Shown here: positions 26,683 through 35,632 of the stretch, in pieces
Position numbering within the stretch: position 1 is the first letter of the stretch
Layout of the letters: each line of letters starts with the position of its first letter
Source: Aestuariibaculum sediminum
GTDB taxonomy: Bacteria > Bacteroidota > Bacteroidia > Flavobacteriales > Flavobacteriaceae
Length of the DNA stretch: 64,000 bases
NCBI RefSeq assembly: GCF_014596945.1
Contig: NZ_JACVXB010000004.1
Span: forward strand, 289,926-353,925
Reading direction: 5' to 3'
Notes under the pieces: generated by a model
What the model was told of the DNA's origin: nothing
The model's input: only the letters and a program-made list of their open reading frames with translations
The model's database searches: none
Made by a program: the position numbers and the translations under genes

Positions 26683-27763
26683 TTTTTATTGATTTTGAAT
26701 TTATTATTTGTAAAATTTCAGAAGCACCTTCCTTAAGGCTCGTACAATTTTCAATATGAAGTTTCTGTAAAATTGAAACTGCTTTCTTGCTTCTTATACC
26801 TGATTGACAAAATAAAATGATTTCTTTATTACGGTTTAATCGTTCAAGATTATTTTCTAATTGAGACAAAGGGATGTTAGTATATTCTAATCCTTTTATT
26901 TTAGGCGTTTCATGAGCTTCTCTCACGTCTATAAACTGTAAATCGTTCCTATTTAACAAGTTTTTAAAAGAAGTAGTTTCATGGGGCGCCGCACAAAAGG
27001 ATGCTGTTGTTTTTAAGTGAAACGTATCCTTTCCCTTTAACACGTCATCTATTAAATTATTATTTCGTGAAATATTAAGAAGTGTTATATTTAAGTTTAA
27101 AGCATTGTAGCAAAGTAATTTACCTGAAAGACTTTCGCCAATTCCTAAAATAAGTTTTAAAACCTCGTTAGCTTGCATGGTACCGATAATGCCCGGTAAA
27201 ACACCTAAAACACCAATTTCGGAACAATTAGGTACGGTATTTTTTTCGGGAGCCTCAGGAAACAGGCAGCGATAACTTGGCCCGTTTTGGAAGTTAAATA
27301 CAGAAACCTGACCCTCAAATTTGTAAATAGCACCATAGACTAATGGTTTTTGGGTAATGATGCAGGCATCATTAATTAAATAGCGGGTTTCAAAATTATC
27401 GGTCCCATCAACAATAATATCATAGGCTTGGAATAGTGTAAGCACATTTTTATGTGTAAGCTGTTCGGGGTAAACGTTAATAGTTATACTGTCGTTTAAA
27501 TCGGATAATCGTTTTTTAGCGGCTAAAGCTTTATTTTCTCCAATTGTTGAAGTTCCAAACAGGATTTGTCGCTGTAAATTAGTGATATCTACTACATCAA
27601 AATCTACAATGCCAATGGTGCCAATGCCAGCAGCGGCAAGATATTGTAAAATTGGACAACCCAGACCACCTGCGCCAATAACCAAAACCTTTGCTTTTAA
27701 AAGTTTATCTTGACCTTCTTGGCCAATTTCCGATAGTATGATATGTCTGTTATAACGATTCAT
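26672..27763 (-). CDS. moeB: MoeB-type adenylyltransferase with rhodanese domain
   Basis: 363-aa E1-like enzyme that adenylates the C-terminal glycine of MoaD. The N-terminus has GAGGLGCP (30-37) for ATP; the C-terminus is a rhodanese domain with Cys319 (FCQSGIRS) that can deliver sulfur, as in eukaryotic MOCS3. The zinc motif of classical MoeB (CYRCLFP) reads SYRCLFP here, so one zinc cysteine is missing, and the second CxxC pair is not evident. The enzyme may therefore lack zinc. It could also serve ThiS, but the operon context favours Moco. Confidence 0.88.
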   Translation of the reverse strand: MNRYNRHIILSEIGQEGQDKLLKAKVLVIGAGGLGCPILQYLAAAGIGTIGIVDFDVVDITNLQRQILFGTSTIGENKALAAKKRLSDLNDSITINVYPEQLTHKNVLTLFQAYDIIVDGTDNFETRYLINDACIITQKPLVYGAIYKFEGQVSVFNFQNGPSYRCLFPEAPEKNTVPNCSEIGVLGVLPGIIGTMQANEVLKLILGIGESLSGKLLCYNALNLNITLLNISRNNNLIDDVLKGKDTFHLKTTASFCAAPHETTSFKNLLNRNDLQFIDVREAHETPKIKGLEYTNIPLSQLENNLERLNRNKEIILFCQSGIRSKKAVSILQKLHIENCTSLKEGASEILQIINSKSIKNDR

Positions 27764-27832
27764 TTATACTCTAATATTTTTATTATTTAAGAATATCAAA
27801 AAGATTCTAATATTTCAATTTTTACTCATTAG

Positions 27833-28633
27833 TTATCCTCCAGCAAAAGGGGGCAGCAAAGCTATTTCTTCACCAGTCAATTTAGTTTTTGCAGGCACTA
27901 ATACTTTATTTTGTGCTATTTTAAACTCTTTCTGCTTTAGTTGAGGATATTTTGAAATCACGAAGTCTAATAATTCTGAAACTGTTGTTTTGTTATGTTC
28001 AATAATTTCTGACTCAACCTGTGTTACTTCAGCAATTTGCCCGAAATACTTAATGTTTGTCTGCATTTTTAAATATTTTAATTCATTAGGTGTGTTTACG
28101 TTAATTATAGCATTTGTGTATTTAGTGGCTAGGTTTATGGTTTTTAGTTTACATTGATTTACTGCGTATTGTAATCGACGTTCATCTGCTTTTAAAAGTT
28201 CAAAAAAAGTGTCTGCACAAGATGATTTATAAATTGCAATTAAAGGCATGGTTTTACCTTGAGCTTCAAATTGAATGATTTCAGTGTTATTATCCATTTG
28301 GTTAATGAGCAGCCGTAATATTTCAGTTTTAATTAAAGGGATATCACAACTCAATACTAAGTTGTATTCTGTTTTAGAAGTCTTTAATCCAGAGTATAGG
28401 CCAGCCAAAGGCCCTGCGTCTTCAATAACATCCTTAACCCGTTGGTATTTAAATTTGTCATAATCTTGTGTGTTCGAAACAATTATTATTTTTGAAACTA
28501 GTGGTTCTAACGCTTCGATGATGTGTTGGGTAAACGGTTTTCCGTTAAAGTACAGAAGACCCTTGTCTGAACCCATTCTACTACTTTTTCCGCCAGAAAG
28601 TATAATACCAGTTATGTTGTTTTTTTCTATCAT
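27833..28633 (-). CDS. MobA-MoaD fusion: molybdopterin guanylyltransferase and sulfur carrier
   Basis: 266 aa. Residues 1 to about 188 are MobA-like (LSGGKSSRMGSDKG; SCDIPLI), which links GMP to Moco. Residues 190-266 are a complete MoaD-type beta-grasp protein ending in FAGG, the Gly-Gly tail that must be adenylated and thiocarboxylated. The frame is open through the joint. A methionine at the junction (ATG at 28064-28066) could also allow a separate 77-aa MoaD to be made from the same gene. No other moaD is seen in the operon, so this must be its source. It lies 2 bases after the TSUP gene. Confidence 0.85.
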   Translation of the reverse strand: MIEKNNITGIILSGGKSSRMGSDKGLLYFNGKPFTQHIIEALEPLVSKIIIVSNTQDYDKFKYQRVKDVIEDAGPLAGLYSGLKTSKTEYNLVLSCDIPLIKTEILRLLINQMDNNTEIIQFEAQGKTMPLIAIYKSSCADTFFELLKADERRLQYAVNQCKLKTINLATKYTNAIINVNTPNELKYLKMQTNIKYFGQIAEVTQVESEIIEHNKTTVSELLDFVISKYPQLKQKEFKIAQNKVLVPAKTKLTGEEIALLPPFAGG

Positions 28634-28635
28634 TA

Positions 28636-29376
28636 TTAGGTTATAACAAGTTTAAAACAAGCGATTATTAAAACTAAAACTAGAATATATCTTAGTGCGG
28701 TATTATTAATTTTTTTACTTCCTAAATATCCGCCTAAAAACCCGCCCAATAAAGCAATACCAACCAATATAAAAGCTTCTTTTTCCAACTTTACTCCGCT
28801 ACTTAGTTGGCCAATAAGTCCCGAGGCAGAATTAACCCATATAAATAATGCGGAAACGGCTGCGGCTTCTTTCATTTTTCCCCAATGCAGTAAAAGTATA
28901 ACCGGTGTTAATATAATACCACCACCTATACCTATTAGACCGGAAAAAAAACCGATAACAGCACCAATTAAAAGGCCTTGCCATAATTTTATATCCTTAA
29001 TTGTTTTGTTTTCTTTTCCAAAAATATTGAGCATTTTTAAAATAGCGAACACCAATAAAATGGCCAATATTTGTTTATATAACGATGCGTCAACTTCAAT
29101 AGTTCCTCCTAAAAAAGCAAGTGGGATGGACGTAATGGCGAATGATATAAATAATTTTTTATTAAAATATCCGCCACGATAGTAATAATAAAATGAGATA
29201 CCTGCTACAAATAAGTTTAATAGTAAAGCGGTGGGTTTCATTGTATCTGGAGCAAAGCCAAATAAAGCCATTAGTGCCAAGTAACCACTAGCTCCTCCAT
29301 GTCCAACGCTCGCATATAAAAACGAAACAACAGGTAGAAGTATAAGAAATATATATATGTCTTCGGTTTGTAACAT
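28636..29376 (-). CDS. TSUP (TauE/SafE) family anion transporter
   Basis: 246-aa inner-membrane protein with about seven to eight hydrophobic helices. GHGGASGY near the N-terminus and GIGGGIILTPV in the second half are the inverted-repeat signatures of the TSUP family, whose members move sulfite, sulfonates or related small anions. It is embedded in the Moco operon, between the ModE-like regulator and mobA-moaD. No ABC molybdate transporter is visible in the window, so molybdate, nitrite or sulfur-oxyanion transport are all possible; none is shown by sequence. Confidence 0.88.
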   Translation of the reverse strand: MLQTEDIYIFLILLPVVSFLYASVGHGGASGYLALMALFGFAPDTMKPTALLLNLFVAGISFYYYYRGGYFNKKLFISFAITSIPLAFLGGTIEVDASLYKQILAILLVFAILKMLNIFGKENKTIKDIKLWQGLLIGAVIGFFSGLIGIGGGIILTPVILLLHWGKMKEAAAVSALFIWVNSASGLIGQLSSGVKLEKEAFILVGIALLGGFLGGYLGSKKINNTALRYILVLVLIIACFKLVIT

Positions 29377-29392
29377 GCTTATTGGGAGGTGT

Positions 29393-29731
29393 TTAAAGGT
29401 TTTTAATTTTTTCTAGTTGAAGATCTAAAAATGCCCAACAGTTTTTATTTATGTCATCAAATGCATGTATTAGTGATTTTCCATAATCGGTTAGTTCGGC
29501 ACCGCCACCACCTTTACCGCCTACAGTGTTAATTGTTACCGGCCTTTTAGCAGATTTATTTACCGAATCAATTAAATCCCAGGCCTTCTTGTAAGAAATA
29601 TTTAAGGATTTTGCAGCTCTCGATAAAGAGCCAGTGGTTTCAATGGCCTTTAGCAATTGCACTCGACCTTCGCCAAGCAGAACACCGTTTTCATGTTCTA
29701 TCCAGATTCTACTCTTTATTTTATAATTCAT
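29393..29731 (-). CDS. ModE-like winged-helix regulator without molybdate-binding domain
   Basis: 112 aa equal to the N-terminal DNA-binding half of ModE (LLGEGRVQLLKAIETTGSLSRAAKSLNISYKKAWDLID; GGKGGGGAELTDYG). The two MOP domains that bind molybdate in E. coli ModE are absent, so any metal sensing must use another route. It lies 15 bases after moeA and 16 before the TSUP gene. It probably controls the Moco operon or Mo enzymes. Confidence 0.9.
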   Translation of the reverse strand: MNYKIKSRIWIEHENGVLLGEGRVQLLKAIETTGSLSRAAKSLNISYKKAWDLIDSVNKSAKRPVTINTVGGKGGGGAELTDYGKSLIHAFDDINKNCWAFLDLQLEKIKNL

Positions 29732-29746
29732 ATTTTAAAAAATTCA

Positions 29747-30925
29747 TTACAGAGGTAAAAGTATGACTTCAACTTTATCGCCTTTTTTTATTTCGGATTG
29801 CTCTTCTGGCATAAAAACAAGAGCGTTTGAAATAGCAAATGTTTGCAACATAGAGGAACTTTGCCCTTCTAATATATTTACAGAGTTTCTGTTGTATATG
29901 GCTTTTAAAAATTGCGGGCGATCACCATGCTTTTTAAAATTTGAGTCTGAAGAAACTTTTAACCGTTTTAAGGTATCAGCCTTATTGTTCATGAGCTTTT
30001 GTAAAGCCGTAAAAACATACATGTAAAAACAGGTTAATGAAGCTGCAGGGTTACCGGGTAAAGCAAAGATGTGTGTGTGGCCTTTAGTTCCGAAGAATAA
30101 GGGTTTTCCGGGTTTTTGCTTTACTTTATAAAAGTGTTCTGTAACATTGAGTTCATTTAATGCTTTGCCTACAAAGTCATAATCACCAACCGATATTCCA
30201 CCAGATATGATTACTAGGTCGTTGTTTTTAATAACACGATTAAGGGTGTTTATTGTTTCATTATAATCATCTTGAATTTTAACAATAATTACATCGTAGA
30301 ATTTCAGTCCGTATAAAGCACTTAAAAGCATTGAGGAATTACTTTCGTAAATCTGACCATAGTCAATAGGTTCACCGGGTTCAACCAGTTCATTTCCAGT
30401 TGTAATTATTGCTATAGTTGGCTTTTTGTAAACATGTACTTGATCAATGCCTAAGGAGCTTAAATAACCTATGGCTGCAGGAGTAAGTTGTGTGTCTTTA
30501 GGTAATGCCAACTGTCCTTTTTTAACTTGTTCTCCTTCATGTCTTATATTTTTGTTTATATCAATAGTTTCTAGAAGAGTCATGTTGTTATCTTTTAAAG
30601 AAACTTTCTCTTGCATAACAACGGTATTTGCAGTATCAGGAACAGGAGCTCCGGTAAAAATTCTAACGGCTTCTCCTTTCTTTAATATGGGTTGATGATT
30701 GTCACCTGCTTTAATTTCTCCTACGATTGTATATGATAATTTATCATGCCAGTTTAAGGCATAGCCATCCATTGCCGATTGTCTGAACGGTGGCATATTG
30801 ATAGATGAGTAAATATCACGGCTTAGCTTGTAACTACCTGCCTTTGCAACAGGCTTTACTGTTTCAATAGATAAAGGTTGTATCGAATTTTTAACGAGGT
30901 TTATAGCTTGATTTATTGTGACCAT
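29747..30925 (-). CDS. moeA: Molybdopterin molybdotransferase
   Basis: 392-aa enzyme that inserts molybdate into adenylated molybdopterin. Typical signatures are PPFRQSAMDGYA near the N-terminus, IFTGAPVP, the SGGISVGDYDFV loop and ALPGNPAA, ending in the beta-barrel domain IV. It is the first gene of the minus-strand Moco operon. A likely -7 box lies 22 bases upstream (30947-30954), and a shared palindrome lies further up, in the divergent promoter region with the fnr-like gene. Confidence 0.95.
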   Translation of the reverse strand: MVTINQAINLVKNSIQPLSIETVKPVAKAGSYKLSRDIYSSINMPPFRQSAMDGYALNWHDKLSYTIVGEIKAGDNHQPILKKGEAVRIFTGAPVPDTANTVVMQEKVSLKDNNMTLLETIDINKNIRHEGEQVKKGQLALPKDTQLTPAAIGYLSSLGIDQVHVYKKPTIAIITTGNELVEPGEPIDYGQIYESNSSMLLSALYGLKFYDVIIVKIQDDYNETINTLNRVIKNNDLVIISGGISVGDYDFVGKALNELNVTEHFYKVKQKPGKPLFFGTKGHTHIFALPGNPAASLTCFYMYVFTALQKLMNNKADTLKRLKVSSDSNFKKHGDRPQFLKAIYNRNSVNILEGQSSSMLQTFAISNALVFMPEEQSEIKKGDKVEVILLPL

Positions 30926-30946
30926 GTATTAAGCGTTATATTTTTA

Positions 30947-30954
30947 CAAATATA
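30947..30954 (-). promoter_or_regulatory. -7 box of the Moco operon promoter
   Basis: TATATTTG on the minus strand, matching TAnnTTTG, placed about 20 bases before moeA. No TTTG -33 element appears at normal spacing. Confidence 0.5.
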
Positions 30955-31001
30955 GCGATATTTTATAAAATTTGAAATAATTACTTATATAATGTCTAAA
31001 A

Positions 31002-31024
31002 TTAAGTATTAATACTTATATTTG
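31002..31024. promoter_or_regulatory. Shared palindrome in the moeA / fnr-like divergent promoter
   Basis: TTAAGTA-N4-TACTTAT (31002-31019), one base from perfect symmetry, with -7 box TATATTTG (31017-31024) on the plus strand overlapping its right arm. The G is again 13.5 bases from the centre, as at nirB and nasA. On the minus strand the symmetric position reads TAATTTTA, a weaker -7 match. An isolated TACTTAT half-site lies at 30983-30989. Confidence 0.65.
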
Positions 31025-31063
31025 TTTCAAATGAGAACTATTAATTAAGTTTAATCGTTAGTT

Positions 31064-31831
31064 ATGCAGTTGGAAACCTCGATAGCCAGACATAAAGTTT
31101 TAACTACAACACGTAAAAGCATGTTATATAATACATCTTGTGATACCTGTGAAAATTATAATTGCCTTATTAAGAGTAATATGTCGACGCTGGATGATGT
31201 TGGTTTAATATTGAAAAAGAATAATTTACGATGTAAAAAAGGACAGCAATTTATTATAGAAGGAGCGCCTGTAAATGGTTTGTTTTTTGTTTTAAAAGGA
31301 AAGGTTAAAGTGTTTAGAACCGGAATAAATGGTAGAGAACAAATTGTACGTTTTGCTCGTGAAGGTGAAATTATTGGGCATCGCGGATTTGGAACTGAGG
31401 AATATTATTCTATTGGAGCAATAGCTTTAGAGGATACTGTTTTGTGTTATTTTTCAAAGCATACGCTGCAAGAAGCTTTAATAAATAATCCGAAATTTGC
31501 TTACGATTTAATGCTATTTTATGCGAATGAGTTAAATAAAAGTGAATCAAAGGTTAAGTCTATATCTCAAATGACTGTTCGAGAACGGGTAATAGATACC
31601 TTACTTTATATTAATAGGAAATTTGGAACCGATAAGGGTTTTCTCGATGTTAATTTAAGTCGAAAGGAATATGCTGATTATGCAGGGACGACCGAAGAGC
31701 AGGTTATAAGGGTTTTTTCGGCACTAAAAAAAGAAAAATTGATTTCTGCTAAAGGAAAAAAAATAGGAATTAATGATATTGATCTATTAAAAAAGGAAAT
31801 AAGTGAACACAATTTCTTTTTAGATAGTTAA
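31064..31831 (+). CDS. Crp/Fnr-family regulator with N-terminal cysteine cluster
   Basis: 255-aa transcription factor: cyclic-nucleotide-type beta-roll (about 55-140), dimer helix and a C-terminal winged helix (SRKEYADYAGTTEEQVIRVFSALKKE). Cys26, Cys29 and Cys34 (CDTCENYNC) with Cys128 resemble the four cysteines that hold the oxygen-sensitive 4Fe-4S cluster of FNR, although spacing differs by one residue. The recognition helix keeps the Glu and Arg of FNR but has Ile where FNR has Ser212. It lies between the Moco and nrt operons and has a copy of the shared palindrome in its own promoter, so it is the best candidate for the regulator that binds it, with autoregulation. Confidence 0.9.
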   Translation: MQLETSIARHKVLTTTRKSMLYNTSCDTCENYNCLIKSNMSTLDDVGLILKKNNLRCKKGQQFIIEGAPVNGLFFVLKGKVKVFRTGINGREQIVRFAREGEIIGHRGFGTEEYYSIGAIALEDTVLCYFSKHTLQEALINNPKFAYDLMLFYANELNKSESKVKSISQMTVRERVIDTLLYINRKFGTDKGFLDVNLSRKEYADYAGTTEEQVIRVFSALKKEKLISAKGKKIGINDIDLLKKEISEHNFFLDS

Positions 31832-31866
31832 ACGTTTTAGATACTTTACCAACTTTATTAGTTATT

Positions 31867-31897
31867 GCCATACGTATATTTCGTATGGCTTTTTTTT
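31867..31897 (+). terminator. Rho-independent terminator after the fnr-like gene
   Basis: Perfect 8-bp stem GCCATACG (31867-31874) / CGTATGGC (31882-31889), 7-base loop, then eight T. Confidence 0.9.
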
Positions 31898-32029
31898 GCT
31901 TTGTAAGTATTGTGTAAATAACTGGTTTTAAGTGTGTTTTACGGATTCACTGCATTTTAGCAGGTTTTACTATGTGTAAAAAGATGTAATAACATGTGAT
32001 ATACCATTGAGGGGATGATGAACTACGTA

Positions 32030-32068
32030 TATATTTGCTAAACAAATAAGTACTAATACTTAATTTAA
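32030..32068 (+). promoter_or_regulatory. nrtA promoter with shared palindrome
   Basis: ATAAGTA-N4-TACTTAA (32046-32063) matches the nasA palindrome with one change. A good -7 box TATATTTG lies just upstream (32030-32037), which would put the palindrome at about the transcription start; a poor one, TAATTTAA (32061-32068), occupies the position overlapped at the other three sites. The palindrome is only 23 bases from the start codon. Confidence 0.6.
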
Positions 32069-32085
32069 TCTAAAAACCCTTCAAT

Positions 32086-33474
32086 ATGAAATCAGTTTTA
32101 AAAAAATCAGCATGGGCCTTTTCATTGTCACTACTATTATTTTCTTGTGGTGGAAAGGATTCTAAAAAGAAAGCAGTAACTGAAGAAATTGCTGCAAATG
32201 TGTCGAAAACTAAGACGTTAGATATAGAAAAACCACAATTAACCTTTGGATTTATAAAGTTAACAGATATGGCACCTTTAGCTATAGCAAAAGAGAAAGG
32301 CTTTTTCGAGGATGAAGGTCTTTTTGTTTCTGTTGAAGCCCAATCCAATTGGAAAAACGTTTTAGATCGTGTGATTGATGGTCAATTAGATGGTTCGCAT
32401 ATGCTGGCGGGTCAGCCAATTGCCGCAGGCGCTGGATTTGGTAGACAAGCCGAATTGGTAACGCCATTTTCAATGGATTTAAATGGAAATGGAATTACTG
32501 TTTCGAATGATGTTTGGTCTAAAATGAAAGCCAATGTTCCTCTAGGAGAAGATGGTAAACCAATTCATCCTATTAAGGCAGACGCTTTAAAACCGGTAAT
32601 CGCCGATTATAAAAATAATGGTAAAGCTTTCAAAATGGGTATGGTCTTTCCGGTATCTACACATAACTACGAAATCAGGTATTGGTTAGCTGCAGCAGGA
32701 ATACATCCTGGAATGTATACTGCTGATAATGTACAGGGTCAAATCGATGCCGAAGTACTATTGTCGGTTACACCTCCACCTCAAATGCCTGCAACCTTGG
32801 AGGCTGGAACAATTTATGGATATTGTGTAGGAGAACCATGGAATCAGCAAGCTGTTTTTAAAGGTATTGGTGTGCCTGTGGTTACTAACTACGACATCTG
32901 GAAAAATAACCCAGAAAAAGTATTTGTAATGACTAAAAAGTTTGTTGAGGAAAACCCTAATACGGCTATAGCAGTAACGAAAGCTTTAATTCGTGCCGGA
33001 AAATGGTTAGATGTTCCAGGTAATAGAGCGGAGGCTGTGAAAATATTGTCTATGCCTCAATATGTAGGAGCAGACGAAGTGGTTTTAGCAAATTCTATGA
33101 CAGGAACTTTTGAATTTGAAAAAGGAGATAAACGAGAAATGCCAGATTTTAATGTTTTTTATAAATACAACGCTACATATCCTTTTTACTCCGATGGTAT
33201 TTGGTTTTTAACACAAATGCGTCGCTGGGGTCAAATTCCTGAAGCTAAACCAGCAAATTGGTACGCTGAAACCATTAAAGATATTTACAGACCAGATATA
33301 TGGAAAGAAGCTGCATCGCTTTTAGTAGAAGAAGGATATATTCCAGCATCTGATATCCCTCAAACGGATGGTTATAAGCCAGCTACAACCGATTTTATCG
33401 ACGGAACCTCTTATGATGCTAAAGATCCGATAGGGTATATAAATAGTTTTAAAATTGGTAATAAAGATAAATAA
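32086..33474 (+). CDS. nrtA: Nitrate ABC transporter substrate-binding lipoprotein
   Basis: 462-aa NrtA/CmpA-family binding protein. A lipoprotein signal ends at Cys21 (LLLFSC), so it is anchored at the outer face of the inner membrane. The mature part begins after a Lys/Glu-rich linker with [28 protein letters not shown], the classic NrtA start, and continues with [26 protein letters not shown] and [13 protein letters not shown]. Nitrate is the likely ligand given the nas and nir genes; bicarbonate or nitrite are alternatives. A gap of 158 bases before the permease holds a weak hairpin (GCCT/AGGC near 33482-33515). Confidence 0.92.
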   Translation: MKSVLKKSAWAFSLSLLLFSCGGKDSKKKAVTEEIAANVSKTKTLDIEKPQLTFGFIKLTDMAPLAIAKEKGFFEDEGLFVSVEAQSNWKNVLDRVIDGQLDGSHMLAGQPIAAGAGFGRQAELVTPFSMDLNGNGITVSNDVWSKMKANVPLGEDGKPIHPIKADALKPVIADYKNNGKAFKMGMVFPVSTHNYEIRYWLAAAGIHPGMYTADNVQGQIDAEVLLSVTPPPQMPATLEAGTIYGYCVGEPWNQQAVFKGIGVPVVTNYDIWKNNPEKVFVMTKKFVEENPNTAIAVTKALIRAGKWLDVPGNRAEAVKILSMPQYVGADEVVLANSMTGTFEFEKGDKREMPDFNVFYKYNATYPFYSDGIWFLTQMRRWGQIPEAKPANWYAETIKDIYRPDIWKEAASLLVEEGYIPASDIPQTDGYKPATTDFIDGTSYDAKDPIGYINSFKIGNKDK

Positions 33475-33632
33475 AAACAAAGCCTTTGGTTTTAAGTATG
33501 ACAGAGGCAAATCTCAAAAGTTAGAGAATATTTAGTAATCATGTAATGAGCCAATATGAACCTTCTTGTTGTTGTTCAAAAGAGTTTGAGGCGAATTCCA
33601 TCTGACCACTTAAAATAAATAATAATAAACAG

Positions 33633-34739
33633 ATGAAACAAAGCATAACATTAAACAGAGTAACGAAATTTATGGGGCTTGGATTTTTAATAACCCTTAA
33701 ATCCTTGTTTACCGGAGAATTAGATAAAGAAGGTTTTAAAAACTTCCTAAGAAAAATAGTCGTGCCAATTGCATCCATATTCTTATTTATTGGTTTATGG
33801 CACATGGGAGCTAAATCTTTATATAATATTGAAGCGGAATATAAAATAGAAAAAGCTTTAACAGAGCAAGGGCAAGAAGCTGCAGAGGTCATGAGAGCAT
33901 GTATTGCTTCTGGTGATGTAAGTTGCCAACCCAACACATTGCCTTCTCCTGCACAGGTTTGGGAATCATATAAAACTTTATTAAGAGATCATCAGGTTAT
34001 TAAAGCTGATAAAGTGGCATTTGCAGAAAAAACTGCGGCATTAAACGCCAAACGTGTAGCTGAGGGTAAAGATCCAATAACTTATACAGGAAGACCTTCG
34101 TTTGTAGATCAGATTTTTACAAGTTTAAAAACAGTATTCGCTGGGTTTCTTTTAGCTTTAGTAATAGCTGTGCCAATAGGGGTTATTATCGGGTTGAGCA
34201 AAACATTGCGTAGTTCGGTAAACTGGCTAATTCAAATCTTCAAGCCGGTATCACCTGTTGTTTGGTTGCTGTTAGTATTCATGATTGTAAAAACGATGAC
34301 TAAAGATTCTAATTCCGATAGTGCATTTATCATTTCTTTTATCAGTGTTGGTTTATGTTCTATGTGGGCAACTTTGGTAAATACCGCTATGGGTGTGGCG
34401 TCGGTGGATAAAGATTATATCAATGTTGCTAAAGTTTTAAAACTGGGGCCTGTTCAAAAAGTTTTTAAAGTGATTTTGCCTTCATCCTTACCATTGATCT
34501 TTACGGGTTTACGAATAACCTTATCCGTGGCCTGGATGGTGCTTATTGCTATCGAATTATTGGCGCAAAGCCCAGGGTTAGGGTCCTTTGTGTGGGAAGA
34601 ATTTCAAAATGGAGCTATAGATTCTAATTCTAAAATTATAGTAGCCATGTTTGTTATTGGTGGTATAGGATTCTTGTTAGATCGTATTATGTTAACAATT
34701 CAGAACACAGTATCGTTTAATAAAACAAGCGGCATTTAA
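33633..34739 (+). CDS. nrtB: Nitrate ABC transporter permease
   Basis: 368-aa inner-membrane permease. One helix near residues 42-62 is followed by a soluble insert of about 100 residues, then the conserved five-helix core with the ABC-contact loop ([39 protein letters not shown]). The insert between first helix and core is longer than in cyanobacterial NrtB and faces the periplasm by prediction. It sits between nrtA and the two ATPase genes. Confidence 0.9.
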   Translation: MKQSITLNRVTKFMGLGFLITLKSLFTGELDKEGFKNFLRKIVVPIASIFLFIGLWHMGAKSLYNIEAEYKIEKALTEQGQEAAEVMRACIASGDVSCQPNTLPSPAQVWESYKTLLRDHQVIKADKVAFAEKTAALNAKRVAEGKDPITYTGRPSFVDQIFTSLKTVFAGFLLALVIAVPIGVIIGLSKTLRSSVNWLIQIFKPVSPVVWLLLVFMIVKTMTKDSNSDSAFIISFISVGLCSMWATLVNTAMGVASVDKDYINVAKVLKLGPVQKVFKVILPSSLPLIFTGLRITLSVAWMVLIAIELLAQSPGLGSFVWEEFQNGAIDSNSKIIVAMFVIGGIGFLLDRIMLTIQNTVSFNKTSGI

Positions 34740-34771
34740 TAAGGAACGCAACAATATTAAAACTTAAGAAA

Positions 34772-35617
34772 ATGGCATACTTAGAATTAAATAATGTTTA
34801 TAAAACCTATGGTCAAGGGAATCATGCAACCAATGTGCTTTCAAATATTAATTTGTCTATCGAAGAAGGTGAGTTTGTAGCCATTGTAGGGTTTACGGGA
34901 AGTGGTAAAACAACATTAGTTAATCTAATTAATGGTTTGTTGGAACCTACAAAAGGAGAGATATTGTTTAAAGGAGAACCAGTTGTGGGAACTAGTCACG
35001 AGCGCGGGGTTATTTTTCAAAATTACTCATTATTACCTTGGTTAACAGTAGGGCAAAATGTCTATATGGCGGTAAAGGAAGCTTTTCCTAAGAAAAGCAA
35101 AAGGGAACTTCATGACATAGTCGCAGAATATGTAGAAATGGTAAGTTTAACGCCTGCAATTAATAAGCGACCAAAGGAGTTGTCAGGAGGAATGCGTCAG
35201 CGGGTGGCTGTAGCTAGGGCATTAGCCATGAAACCAGAAATGATTATTATGGATGAACCGCTAGGGGCTTTAGATGCCTTAACTAGAGGGAATCTTCAAG
35301 ATGAAATTTTAAAAATATGGGGGAAAGAAAAACGCACGGCGCTATTAATAACAAACGATGTTGATGAAGGAATCTATATGGCTGATCGTATTATACCCTT
35401 GCGTCCCGGGCCAAAAGCAACATTGGGCCCTGAATTTAAAATAGACATTGAGCGACCTCGGGATAAAACCGAACTTAACGATAATGCTAATTTTAAAGAA
35501 ACGCGAAATGCTATTATTGAATACTTAATGGATATAGGAAACGAACGTAAATCGGAAGCTCAAGAAGTTTTTGAGCTGCCAGATGTAACACCTAAAAGTT
35601 TTGTTGGACGCTTTTAA
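34772..35617 (+). CDS. nrtC: Nitrate ABC transporter ATPase 1
   Basis: 281-aa ABC ATPase. Walker A is GFTGSGKTT, the signature LSGGM is intact (137-141) and Walker B with catalytic Glu reads MIIMDEP. The switch histidine is replaced: the loop reads [10 protein letters not shown] with Asn195 where His is expected. It lacks the NrtA-like C-terminal domain found on cyanobacterial NrtC. The second ATPase gene follows after 15 bases, and the two probably form a heterodimer. Confidence 0.92.
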   Translation: MAYLELNNVYKTYGQGNHATNVLSNINLSIEEGEFVAIVGFTGSGKTTLVNLINGLLEPTKGEILFKGEPVVGTSHERGVIFQNYSLLPWLTVGQNVYMAVKEAFPKKSKRELHDIVAEYVEMVSLTPAINKRPKELSGGMRQRVAVARALAMKPEMIIMDEPLGALDALTRGNLQDEILKIWGKEKRTALLITNDVDEGIYMADRIIPLRPGPKATLGPEFKIDIERPRDKTELNDNANFKETRNAIIEYLMDIGNERKSEAQEVFELPDVTPKSFVGRF

Positions 35618-35632
35618 ATTTAAATAAAAAAC

